From Silvimonas sp. JCM 19000 (lineage in GTDB: Bacteria; Pseudomonadota; Gammaproteobacteria; Burkholderiales; Chitinibacteraceae), in the NCBI GenBank assembly GCA_001313065.1, contig BBFD01000256.1, positions 1-5,874 of the forward strand: a stretch of DNA of 5,874 bases. Direction: 5' to 3'. Below the pieces are notes generated by a model, which did no database searches, was not told where the DNA came from, and saw only the letters and a list, made by a program, of their open reading frames with translations. Below are positions 1 through 5,874 of the stretch, one piece after another. Position numbers and translations under genes: made by a program. Each line of letters opens with the position of its first letter. The stretch's first letter is position 1.

Positions 1-44
1 GGGACGGCGGCGGCCGGGGCGATACCTGAGGCGGAATCAATCAC
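1..44 (-). CDS. Start of downstream gene, probably ABC sugar permease (partial)
   Basis: Only 14 codons lie inside the window. A GTG start at 44-42 is preceded by GGAG (55-52) with a 7-base gap, a normal ribosome site. The visible peptide reads (M)IDSASGIAPAAAVP, a short polar and Ala/Pro-rich start like the cytoplasmic N-termini of MalF-type permeases. No membrane segment is reached, so the permease call rests on context: the operon already has an ATPase and a binding protein and still lacks its membrane subunits, and these commonly follow the binding-protein gene. It could be another gene of the operon. Confidence 0.45.
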   Translation of the reverse strand, partial: MIDSASGIAPAAAV

Positions 45-80
45 GGTCTTTCTCCAGATCAAACCGGCGGCAGCCGGTAG

Positions 81-122
81 CAAGCCTGATGCGCCTGGCG
101 TAGATGCCGCGCATCAGGCTTG
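81..122 (-). promoter_or_regulatory. Perfect 14-bp stem-loop between binding-protein and next gene
   Basis: The arms CAAGCCTGATGCGC (81-94) and GCGCATCAGGCTTG (109-122) are exact reverse complements, and inside the 14-base loop GGC (97-99) can pair with GCC (106-108). It begins 7 bases after the binding-protein stop codon. There is no T run after it on either strand, so it is not a standard Rho-independent terminator. A second small hairpin (64-77, arms CCGGC/GCCGG) lies between it and the next ribosome site. By analogy with structures between malE and malF it probably protects the upstream mRNA from 3' exonucleases and/or lowers read-through into the permease genes, giving more binding protein than membrane subunits. 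That role is inferred. Confidence 0.65.
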
Positions 123-129
123 CACAGCC

Positions 130-1385
130 TTACTTCTTGTAGATGCGCTTGCGGGTTTGTTCCAGCTGCGCCAATACGGCGTCAATCTGGCTGGGGTCCG
201 ACAAGAATTGCTGCATGCCTTTCATGCCTTCATCGGCCATTTCTTTGGTCATATCGCGATCGTAGAACTGCGCAATGCCGCCACGCGTTTGCGACAGAAT
301 CTGGAAGCCGATTTTAGAAATGGGATCTTCCGGTTCCGGCGCTTTAGCATTGGCCGGCAAGGAGCCCAGACCTTTAGCCAACCGTGCGCTGATCTCCGGG
401 GTTTCGGCAAAGGCGAGGAAGGTATGGGCATCCGCCTTGTTTTTTGGCTTTGGCCGGAATATGTAGCGATTCAACCGGGCCGTCTTCCGCCGTCGGCACT
501 TTGCTATCAATGATCGGGAACTGGAAATAACCCATATTCGGTTTAACCGTGGCGGGGAAACCGGCCGAGATAAAGGTACCCATCAACATCATGGCCGCCT
601 TGCCCTGGAACAGGAAAGGCTGAGCGGCGTCGAGGTCATACGACAGCGGGCTTTCGATAAAGTATTTGTTATCGATCAGCTCTTTCCACGTTGTATAAAC
701 CTTTTTTTAACGCGCGGATCGGTATAGGCCACTTCGCCCGCCATCAGTTTTTTTGATGGAACGCGTTGCCGTTCAGGCGCAAATCCAGATAATCAAACCA
801 GCCCGCCAACGTCCATGAATCGCGTCCGCCCAAGGCAATCGGGCTGATCCCGGCCGCCTTCAGCTTTTTTTTGCAGGCATCCATAAACTGATCCCAGGTT
901 TTGGGCTCAGCGCTGATCCCGGCTTTCTGGAATACATCTTTGCGATAGAACACGCCCCATGAGTAATACACGGTGGGCGCGGCATATTGTTTGCCATTCC
1001 ACGACGAGGCTTCTTTGGTGGAGGCATAGGTTTCATTCCAGCCATTCTTTGCCCAATCGCCGGACAAATCTTCCAGCAAACCACGGCGCGCGTAATAGGC
1101 CATGCGTTCGCCGTTGTGCCAGTTGACGATATCGGGCGCGATGGTGGTCAGCCAGCCCGGCAATTGCACTTTGTAGGCTTCTTCATCCACAAATGTCGCT
1201 TTGACGTCGATATCGGGATGCGCTTTTTTAAAGTCATCAAAAAAAACGGATTGCCAGACCGCGCGTTGGCTGGCGCCTTTGAATGCCACGTTAACGGCCA
1301 ATGTGCCCGCCTGGGCCAGGCCACTACACAGGCCGAGACCGGCCAGTGCCAAACCCAGGATGCGAGTGCGTACCTTCATGCTCAT
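130..1385 (-). CDS. Sugar ABC transporter periplasmic substrate-binding protein (frameshifted)
   Basis: Extracellular solute-binding protein family 1 (MalE-like, CUT1). It would bind an oligosaccharide in the periplasm and deliver it to the membrane permeases. The start ATG at 1385 has AAGGAGA (1397-1391) 5 bases upstream. Residues 1-26 form a Sec signal peptide: basic n-region (KVRTR), Leu/Ala-rich core and an AQA|GT cleavage site. The mature part has the family's N-lobe pattern (FKKAHPDIDV, APDIVNW, KQYAAPTVYYSWGVFYRKDVF), then WDQFMDACKKLKAAGISPIA and, in the C-lobe, GKAAMMLMGTF. The reading frame breaks at three A/T runs: 748-754 (7, should be 5 or 8), 702-708 (7, should be 5 or 8) and 440-445 (6, should be 5). 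With these repaired the protein is about 414-416 residues, normal for the family, ending QTRKRIYKK and TAA at 132-130. Two further 8-base runs (865-872, 1239-1246) stay in frame but may each add one residue. The 78 bases upstream hold only the ribosome site. The substrate is inferred from the neighbouring beta-galactosidase. Confidence 0.9.
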
Positions 1386-1390
1386 TTTTA

Positions 1391-1397
1391 TCTCCTT
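1391..1397 (-). promoter_or_regulatory. Strong ribosome binding site of the binding-protein gene
   Basis: AAGGAGA on the minus strand, 5 bases before the ATG at 1385-1383. It is the best Shine-Dalgarno match in the window and decides between the two nearby ATG codons (1385 and 1379) in favour of the first. A strong site fits the high level at which binding proteins are usually made relative to the other transporter subunits. Confidence 0.75.
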
Positions 1398-1463
1398 GCT
1401 TGCGCTGGAATCGAGGATGTTTCTGCGTTGCTACCAATGACATTGAACCGGTATTGACTGTGC

Positions 1464-3467
1464 TTACTGCGCCGGCGCGCTGGCGCGATAAATCGCCACG
1501 CCTTGTGGCGCGACCGAGGCCGCGCCGACCACGAACGCGGCTGCATCGACACCCTGAATGTCGTATGCCGTCGTGTCGTAATTGAAAACGTAAGTCAAAG
1601 CACCGCGCTGGCTAATGCGCACGGTCTCGGGCAAGGCTTGCGGCACCAGGCCAGCGTTTTGCGCAATCTGTTGCAGCAGCGCCCGCGTGCCTGCTTCAGC
1701 AAAAAAATGCTGGCGCAGTAATGCAGCTTGCCGTGGCGTAATACCGCCGGATGACCATCGGCGTAGCGGGCCAGGATTTCAACGCGGGCATCCGCTTGTA
1801 TCAGATCGCGCCAATGCACGGCATCAAGCTGGCCCAGCCCGAGCGCGCTGGCATCGACGGCCTCGCTGACATTGGGCCGCAGTGATTCAACGCGCCAGAC
1901 CCGCAGCGGCAGCACCTCGGCCAACGGGCCTGGTGGCAGAGCGTGCGGAATCTGCAGATCAAGCGTCTTGGAGCCGGTACGCGGCCCGATCACCACCTGC
2001 GCGCCACTGCGCGCCAGCCGTTGCGCCAGCCATCCGGCATTACCGGCAATGGCGGCACCACAATCAGGCGTAGCCATCCAGCGCCGCGTTGGTGGGCACG
2101 ATATCGACATCAAACCCGAGGCTGCGCAGTGCGCTGTAATAGCCAAAGACAAAGCGCGGGTAATGGAAATCGGCGCCCTGGGGGTGGATTTCGAACAGCC
2201 ATTTGGCTTCGTATTCAAACAACAGCGCCACGCGCGGACGCACCGCGCCATCCAGGCCCGTGGCTTGTACGGCGGCGATTTCCGCGGCAGTTTGCTCGGC
2301 CTCGTGCGCGGCCAGATCGGGCTGGTTGTCCGGCGTATGTAAACCGGCGTGCATCTGTTCTTGCGCAAACGGCGCTTGCCGCCAGCGGAAATACGATACG
2401 CAACCGGCGCCATGCGCCAACGCTTCCCAACTCCACAAACGCACCATGCCGGGCAGCGGCGCGGGGTTCCATGGCGCCCAGTTCACCGGGCCTGGTTGCT
2501 GTTCCATCACCCAGAACGGCAAGCGCGACATGCCGCGATACAGATCATGGTTAAACGCGGCGAAATCGGGGTGGCCGGTGCGCAGCCAGCGCGCCTTGAT
2601 CTCAGGCGCGAACCACATTTCTTCCAGCGCGCCCAGCGGATAGCTATCCCAGCTGGCCACGTCCAGATCGGCCGCCACTTTGTAATGGTCGAACTCGTTA
2701 AACATCTGCATAAAGTTATGCGCCACCGGCCGCCCCGGCGAATGCGCACGCACGATATCGACCTGCATGCGGTTGTAGCGCGCCAGTTCGTCAGAGGCAA
2801 AGCGGCGGTAATCCAGCCGATGCGACGGATGCGCTTCGGTGACGGTTTCGATGGGCGGGTCGATCTCGGCAAAGCTGCGGTATTCCATGCTCCAGAACAC
2901 CGTGCCCCATGCCTGGTTGAGCGTGGCGATATCGCCGTAACGCGCTTGCAGCCATTGCCGGAAGCGTTGCGCGGCGGCGGGGGAATAGCTGACCACGGTG
3001 TTATGGCAGCCGTATTCGTTATCCACCTGCCAGAACGCCACGGCCGGATGCTGGCCGTAACGTTGTGCCACGGCGGTGCAGATGCCTTGCGAGGCCTCAA
3101 ACCAGCTCGGCGATGAAAAAAATCGTAATGGCGGCGCGAACCAAAACGGCGCGGGCGGCCATCGGCCCCCACCGCCAGAATATCCGGATGTTGGTCGATC
3201 AACCATTTGGGCGGCGTGGCCGTCGGCGTACACATCACCACCTGCAAACCGGCATCGCCAGAACCTGCACGGCACGGTCGAGCCAGCCCCAGTTGTATTG
3301 GCCCGGCTGCGGTTCGATGCGGCTCCAGGCAAATTCGGCGATACGCACTTGCGTAATGCCCAGCGCTTTCATGCGCGCGGCATCGTCGGCCACATCGCTT
3401 CGGGCCAGTGTTCGGGGTAATAGCAAACGCCCAGGCGCATCGGCGCACCGGCTTGGGGTTGGTTCAT
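1464..3467 (-). CDS. GH42 beta-galactosidase (frameshifted)
   Basis: Glycoside hydrolase family 42, a retaining beta-galactosidase that removes non-reducing beta-D-galactosyl residues. There is no signal peptide, so it is cytoplasmic. After frame repair it has 667 residues, the family's normal size. It opens with [15 protein letters not shown] at residue 10; the TIM barrel carries [23 protein letters not shown], the acid/base Glu151 in VDNEYG, and the nucleophile Glu322 in [15 protein letters not shown]. Their spacing of 171 equals that of Glu141/Glu312 in the Thermus A4 enzyme as I recall it. [34 protein letters not shown] and GPRTGSKT follow, then a small C-terminal domain to TAA at 1466-1464. 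The four zinc-ligand cysteines of the A4 enzyme are absent. The start ATG (3467) overlaps the ATPase stop as ATGA, with GGAG 8 bases upstream inside that gene. Six breaks: one base missing near 3390, 3258, 2067 and 2030, and two extra in the A7 runs at 3116-3122 and 1701-1707. They sum to zero, and both catalytic residues survive. Confidence 0.93.
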
Positions 3468-4605
3468 GGCTGCGACTCCAGATGCGGGACGGCAAAGCCG
3501 TCTTCAGTGAATAGATGGCAGGCGTGTTCGGGCGCCACAAAGCTGACCGTTTCGCCCACTTTGACGCTGGCGTCGCCGGGCGCTTTGGCGATCAACACGG
3601 CCTGGTCCGGTGCGTTCAGATGCAGATAGCTGTGCTCGCCCAAGGCCTCGATCAGCGAGACTGGACGGCGGATGGTCTGGGTCGGCGGCACGGCGCCGGG
3701 CGGGGCGCTTTCGAGATGTTCCGGCCGAATGCCGAGGGTGACGGCTTGCCCCGGCTTGAGCTGAGTGCCGGCCACCCGCACGCGCAACTTCTCGCCGGTG
3801 TGGTCCAGCGCCACTTCCACGCCGGCGCTATCGATAGCGCTGACTTGCGCCGGTAAAAAGTTCATGCGCGGCGAGCCGATAAACCCCGCCACAAAGCGGC
3901 TGACCGGGCGGTGATACAACGTCAGCGGCGCGCCGATCTGCGCAATGCTGCCGTGCTGTTCCATATCTTTGCCCGCGTGCAGCAGCACAATCTTGTCGGC
4001 CAGGGTCATGGCTTCGATCTGGTCGTGCGTGACATACACCACGCTGGCGGAAGCAAATTGCTTGTGCAGGCGTGCAATCTCGATGCGGGTCTGGCCGCGC
4101 AAGGTGGCGTCGAGGTTGGACAAGGGCTCATCAAACAGAAACACCCCCGGTTCGCGCACAATGGCGCGGCCGATAGCCACCCGCTGGCGCTGGCCGCCGG
4201 ACAAGGCTTTGGGATAGCGGTCGAGCAGGTTTTCCAGCTGCAGAATGCGCGCGGCCTGGTTTACTTTGGCCACGATGGTGTCGGTCGGGGTTTTGGCCAG
4301 CTTGAGGCCGAACGCCATGTTTTCGAACACCGTCATATGCGGGAATAGCGCGTAGCTCTGAAACACCATCGCCACGCCGCGTTCGGCCGCGGGCACATCG
4401 TTCATCAAACGGCCGCCGATCTTGAGCTGGCCGCCGCTGAGATCTTCCAGCCCGGCAATCATGCGCAGCAGCGTCGACTTGCCGCAGCCCGATGGCCCGA
4501 GGAAAACGCAGAATTCGTTTTCGCCGATTTCCAGATCGACATTGCGGATAACGGCTGATGATCGCCGTAGCTTTTCTGCGCCCCTTGCAACGAAATACTT
4601 GCCAT
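3464..4605 (-). CDS. Sugar ABC transporter ATP-binding protein, MalK/UgpC type (one frameshift)
   Basis: ATPase subunit of a CUT1 carbohydrate importer; it works as a dimer on the cytoplasmic face of the permeases and powers uptake by ATP hydrolysis. Corrected length is 380 residues, slightly more than the roughly 370 of E. coli MalK. Motifs in order: Walker [10 protein letters not shown] (37-45), Q-loop [10 protein letters not shown] (Gln83), signature LSGGQRQR (135-142), Walker B VFLFDEP (155-161, catalytic Glu160), D-loop SNLDA (163-167), switch His194 in YVTHDQ, then [16 protein letters not shown] and a C-terminal TOBE-type regulatory domain with LGIRPEHL. The ATG at 4605 has GGAG (4617-4614) 8 bases upstream; the resulting start [16 protein letters not shown] matches the family, whereas the in-frame extension to 4677 does not. 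One base is missing near 4553, between YGDHQ and [10 protein letters not shown], so the start and the Walker A motif lie in different frames as written. About seven extra residues lie between switch region and TOBE domain. Substrate specificity is not readable from this subunit. Confidence 0.94.
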
Positions 4606-4637
4606 CAATCCGGCTCCATGGTCAGATTTGTCCGCCT

Positions 4638-4655
4638 TGATTAAGCGCTTAATCA
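4638..4655. promoter_or_regulatory. Probable LacI-family operator, perfect 18-bp palindrome
   Basis: TGATTAAGCGCTTAATCA is an exact palindrome with a central CpG, the hallmark of LacI/GalR-family operators, where the paired hinge helices insert at the central CG step. Its AAGCGCTT core resembles the catabolite-repressor element recognised by CcpA. It ends 32 bases before the ATPase start codon, in a region otherwise without long symmetry, and a LacI-family gene lies next to it. The natural reading is that this regulator binds here and represses the transporter/GH42 operon. Binding itself is inferred. Confidence 0.75.
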
Positions 4656-4682
4656 CGGTCTGCAAAAAAAAGGCCACTCAGG

Positions 4683-4716
4683 CATCACCGCCGTAACGCA
4701 GGGGGCGGTTTTGATG
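4683..4716 (-). promoter_or_regulatory. Possible leader hairpin upstream of the ATPase gene
   Basis: CATCACCGCC (4683-4692) can pair with GGCGG...TGATG (4704-4716), giving five GC-rich pairs and five outer pairs separated by a three-base bulge, with an 11-base loop. If transcription starts from the promoter at 4740-4769, this lies in the 5' leader of the operon. On the plus strand it is followed by only four T, too short for a good terminator. Function unknown; it may be chance in GC-rich DNA. Confidence 0.3.
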
Positions 4717-4739
4717 TAGTGGGTGACGAAGTGCTACGG

Positions 4740-4769
4740 ACTATAGCAGCCGGTTTTCTCAAAATGCAA
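4740..4769 (-). promoter_or_regulatory. Putative sigma70 promoter of the transporter/GH42 operon
   Basis: On the minus strand TTGCAT (4769-4764; consensus TTGACA) and TATAGT (4745-4740; consensus TATAAT) are separated by 18 bases. It is the best -35/-10 pair I found in the gap. The start point would be near 4733, giving a leader of roughly 130 bases before the ATPase ATG. The palindromic operator would then lie about 80-95 bases downstream of the start point, so repression would act as a roadblock unless a second, closer promoter exists. A weaker alternative is TTGCAG (4665-4660) with TAATCA about 16 bases on, which would put the operator over the promoter itself. Confidence 0.5.
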
Positions 4770-4919
4770 TACGGTGATCCAGGATATTTGTAGCAGCCCG
4801 CGCTGCCGCCTTACCGCGTGGCTGGGCCAGCGACATGGCCCGCGCCAGCATCCAGCCAAGCGTGTACATTGCCCGACTGCGACCCGTGATCAGCCCGGAA
4901 ATATGGAAATTAACAAGCG

Positions 4920-5874
4920 ATGACTACACTTTCAGAGGTGGCCCAGCACGCCGGCGTAACCCCGGCGACGGTGTCGAATGTGCTGCGCAATCGTGGCCGC
5001 GTCAGCAACGAAACCCGCCAGCGTGTGCTCGATGCCATCGATGCGCTCGGCTACCGGCCCAACCTTAATGCGCGCGCGCTGGCGGAAGGCCGCGGGCCAA
5101 CGCTGGCTTGATGGTTTCCAGCATCGCCAACCCGTTTTATCCCGAATTTGCCCTCGCCGCCGAACGCGCGGCCCGGGCCCACGGCAGCTTTATGCTGCTG
5201 TGTAACACCAACGACGACACCGCCACCGCGCACGCCTATCTCAACCAGCTGGCCGGGTCACTATCGCAAGGGGTACTGGTCATGAACGGCAATCTGGACT
5301 TTGCCGTGCTGCGCCAAAGCCGCTCACCCGTGGTGCTGTGTATGTGGGAAAAGCCGCATGAATCGCCGGGCCTGCCCTGTGTGGCGGTGGATTTTTTTTA
5401 TCTGGCGGGGCAATTGGCGGCGCAGCATTTGCTGGCCTTGCAGCATCGGGATATCGGCATTGTGGTCGGCAATGGCAAAGGCGGCATCCATGCGTCGCGC
5501 TTGCGCGGGTTTACCGATGCGATGGCCGCGGCCGGCGTGCACTTTGCCCCCGAGCTGATCGAGACCTCGCCCGATACCGTGCAAGGCGGTTACGCCGCGG
5601 GCGCATTGTTGCTGCAAAAAAAACACCCGCACCTGACCGCGATTTTTTTGCCACCAATGACCTGCCCGCCATCGGCGCCATGCACGCCGCCACCGACCTG
5701 GGTTTGCGTATTCCCGCCGATTTGTCGGTAATGGGCATTACCGATATCCAGATGGCACAAGAAAGCCGCCCGGCATTGTCGACCGTGGCCGTACCGACGC
5801 AAGAAGCGGCCGAACTGGCGGTATCTTTGCTGCGCAAACTGGTCGGCCCGGACGCCCGCGCGGCGCATGCCGAG
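4920..5874 (+). CDS. LacI/GalR-family transcriptional regulator (frameshifted, 3' end outside window)
   Basis: Sugar-responsive DNA-binding repressor. Residues 4-22 are the helix-turn-helix (LSEVAQHAGVTPATVSNVL); the recognition-helix pair equivalent to LacI Tyr17-Gln18 is Pro15-Ala16. Residues 45-54 (YRPNLNARAL) are the hinge. The effector domain follows: VSSIANPFYPEFA, VLVMNG, VAVDFYLAGQLAAQHLL, RLRGFTDAMAAAG, AIFATNDLPAIGAM and GLRIPADLSVMGI, all typical family signatures. About 316-318 residues are present and the last 20 or so are missing. A stop at 4911-4913 rules out an upstream start; the ribosome site is weak (GGAA about 11 bases before ATG). The frame breaks at 5105-5106 (one G missing in CTGGGCTTG) and at T7 5643-5649 (should be 5). 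The T8 at 5392-5399 and A8 at 5616-5623 stay in frame but probably each add one residue (VDFFY for VDFY, QKKH for QKH). Divergence from the operon and the nearby palindrome suggest it is the local repressor; its inducer, presumably a galactoside or galactose, is inferred. Confidence 0.93.

Larger units (their letters stand above)
4606..4919. promoter_or_regulatory. Divergent control region between ATPase operon and LacI-type regulator
   Basis: These 314 bases separate the two divergent start codons and contain no convincing gene. From the operon side they hold the ATPase ribosome site (4614-4617), an 18-bp palindrome (4638-4655), an A8 run (4664-4671), a hairpin (4683-4716) and a sigma70-like minus-strand promoter (4740-4769). 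The stretch 4790-4902 on the regulator side is GC-rich; I found no good plus-strand -35/-10 pair there, and the regulator has only a weak ribosome site. Confidence 0.8.

Noticed and set aside
1872..3116. Long plus-strand reading frames opposite the GH42 gene, including one of 255 codons
   Set aside because: Their translations are Arg/His/Pro-rich with no family motifs, and they lie wholly antisense to a gene whose minus-strand protein has clear catalytic motifs; they reflect GC-rich codon bias.
4606..4677. N-terminal extension of the ATPase to an ATG at 4677
   Set aside because: The extension (MAFFLQTVIKRLIKADK) is not family-like, runs through the palindrome and the A8 tract, and the ATG at 4605 has a well-placed GGAG.
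4683..4712. Rho-independent terminator on the plus strand (ACCGCC/GGCGGT followed by TTTT)
   Set aside because: Only four T follow the stem, and no plus-strand gene ends upstream of it inside the divergent gap.
4821..4831. Near-palindrome GCTGGGCCAGC as a second operator
   Set aside because: It is short, lacks the central CG of LacI-family sites and does not resemble the 18-bp palindrome; such GC-rich symmetries are expected by chance here.
440..5649. Programmed frameshifting or transcriptional slippage rescuing the A/T runs
   Set aside because: Most breaks would need slippage of 2 bases at several sites per gene, and separate deletions in G/C motifs would still leave the proteins broken. 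No slippery heptamer with a downstream structure was identified.
130..5874. Treating the broken genes as true pseudogenes from a decaying locus
   Set aside because: All breaks are small indels in two regular sequence contexts, no break needs a substitution, and catalytic and binding residues are fully conserved. Natural decay should also give nonsense and missense changes.
1..5874. tRNA, rRNA, CRISPR array, insertion sequence or phage elements
   Set aside because: No direct-repeat array with spacers, transposase-like protein, terminal inverted repeats around a gene or tRNA-like fold was seen on either strand.

Overview
The window is one sugar-uptake and sugar-cleavage locus from a GC-rich proteobacterium. 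The codon use, the spacing of ribosome sites and the UgpC/MalK, LacI and GH42 sequences suit a betaproteobacterium, but the genus cannot be read from the sequence. It is a binding-protein-dependent (CUT1-type) ABC transporter operon for an oligosaccharide, most likely a beta-galactoside, with a cytoplasmic beta-galactosidase gene inside it and a divergently transcribed LacI-family regulator.

Layout, in the direction of minus-strand transcription: a regulatory region of 314 bases (4606-4919), an ATPase gene of the MalK/UgpC type (4605-3464), a GH42 beta-galactosidase gene (3467-1464) that starts in a 4-base ATGA overlap with the ATPase stop, then after 78 bases a periplasmic sugar-binding protein gene (1385-130). 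A perfect 14-bp stem-loop follows (81-122), then the ribosome site and first codons of another gene (44 to the window edge) that by position should be a membrane permease. On the plus strand, a LacI/GalR-type repressor begins at 4920 and runs off the window end. An 18-bp perfect palindrome with a central CpG (4638-4655), just upstream of the ATPase start, is the probable operator.

As a system: the binding protein captures the oligosaccharide in the periplasm, the unseen permeases and the ATPase import it, GH42 removes non-reducing beta-galactosyl residues in the cytoplasm, and the repressor probably controls the operon in response to the sugar.

All four nearly complete genes are broken by small indels and by nothing else: catalytic residues and family motifs are intact, and no break needs a substitution. 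The breaks fall into two regular classes. A/T runs that should be 5 long are 6, 7 or 8 long (six cause frameshifts, four others are 8 long and stay in frame). Six other breaks are each repaired by restoring one G or C in a GGGC/GCCC motif. This regularity points to a consensus-sequence error rather than gene decay. Functions below are described for the frame-corrected proteins. Apart from this pattern I see an ordinary carbohydrate locus, not a clearly new system.
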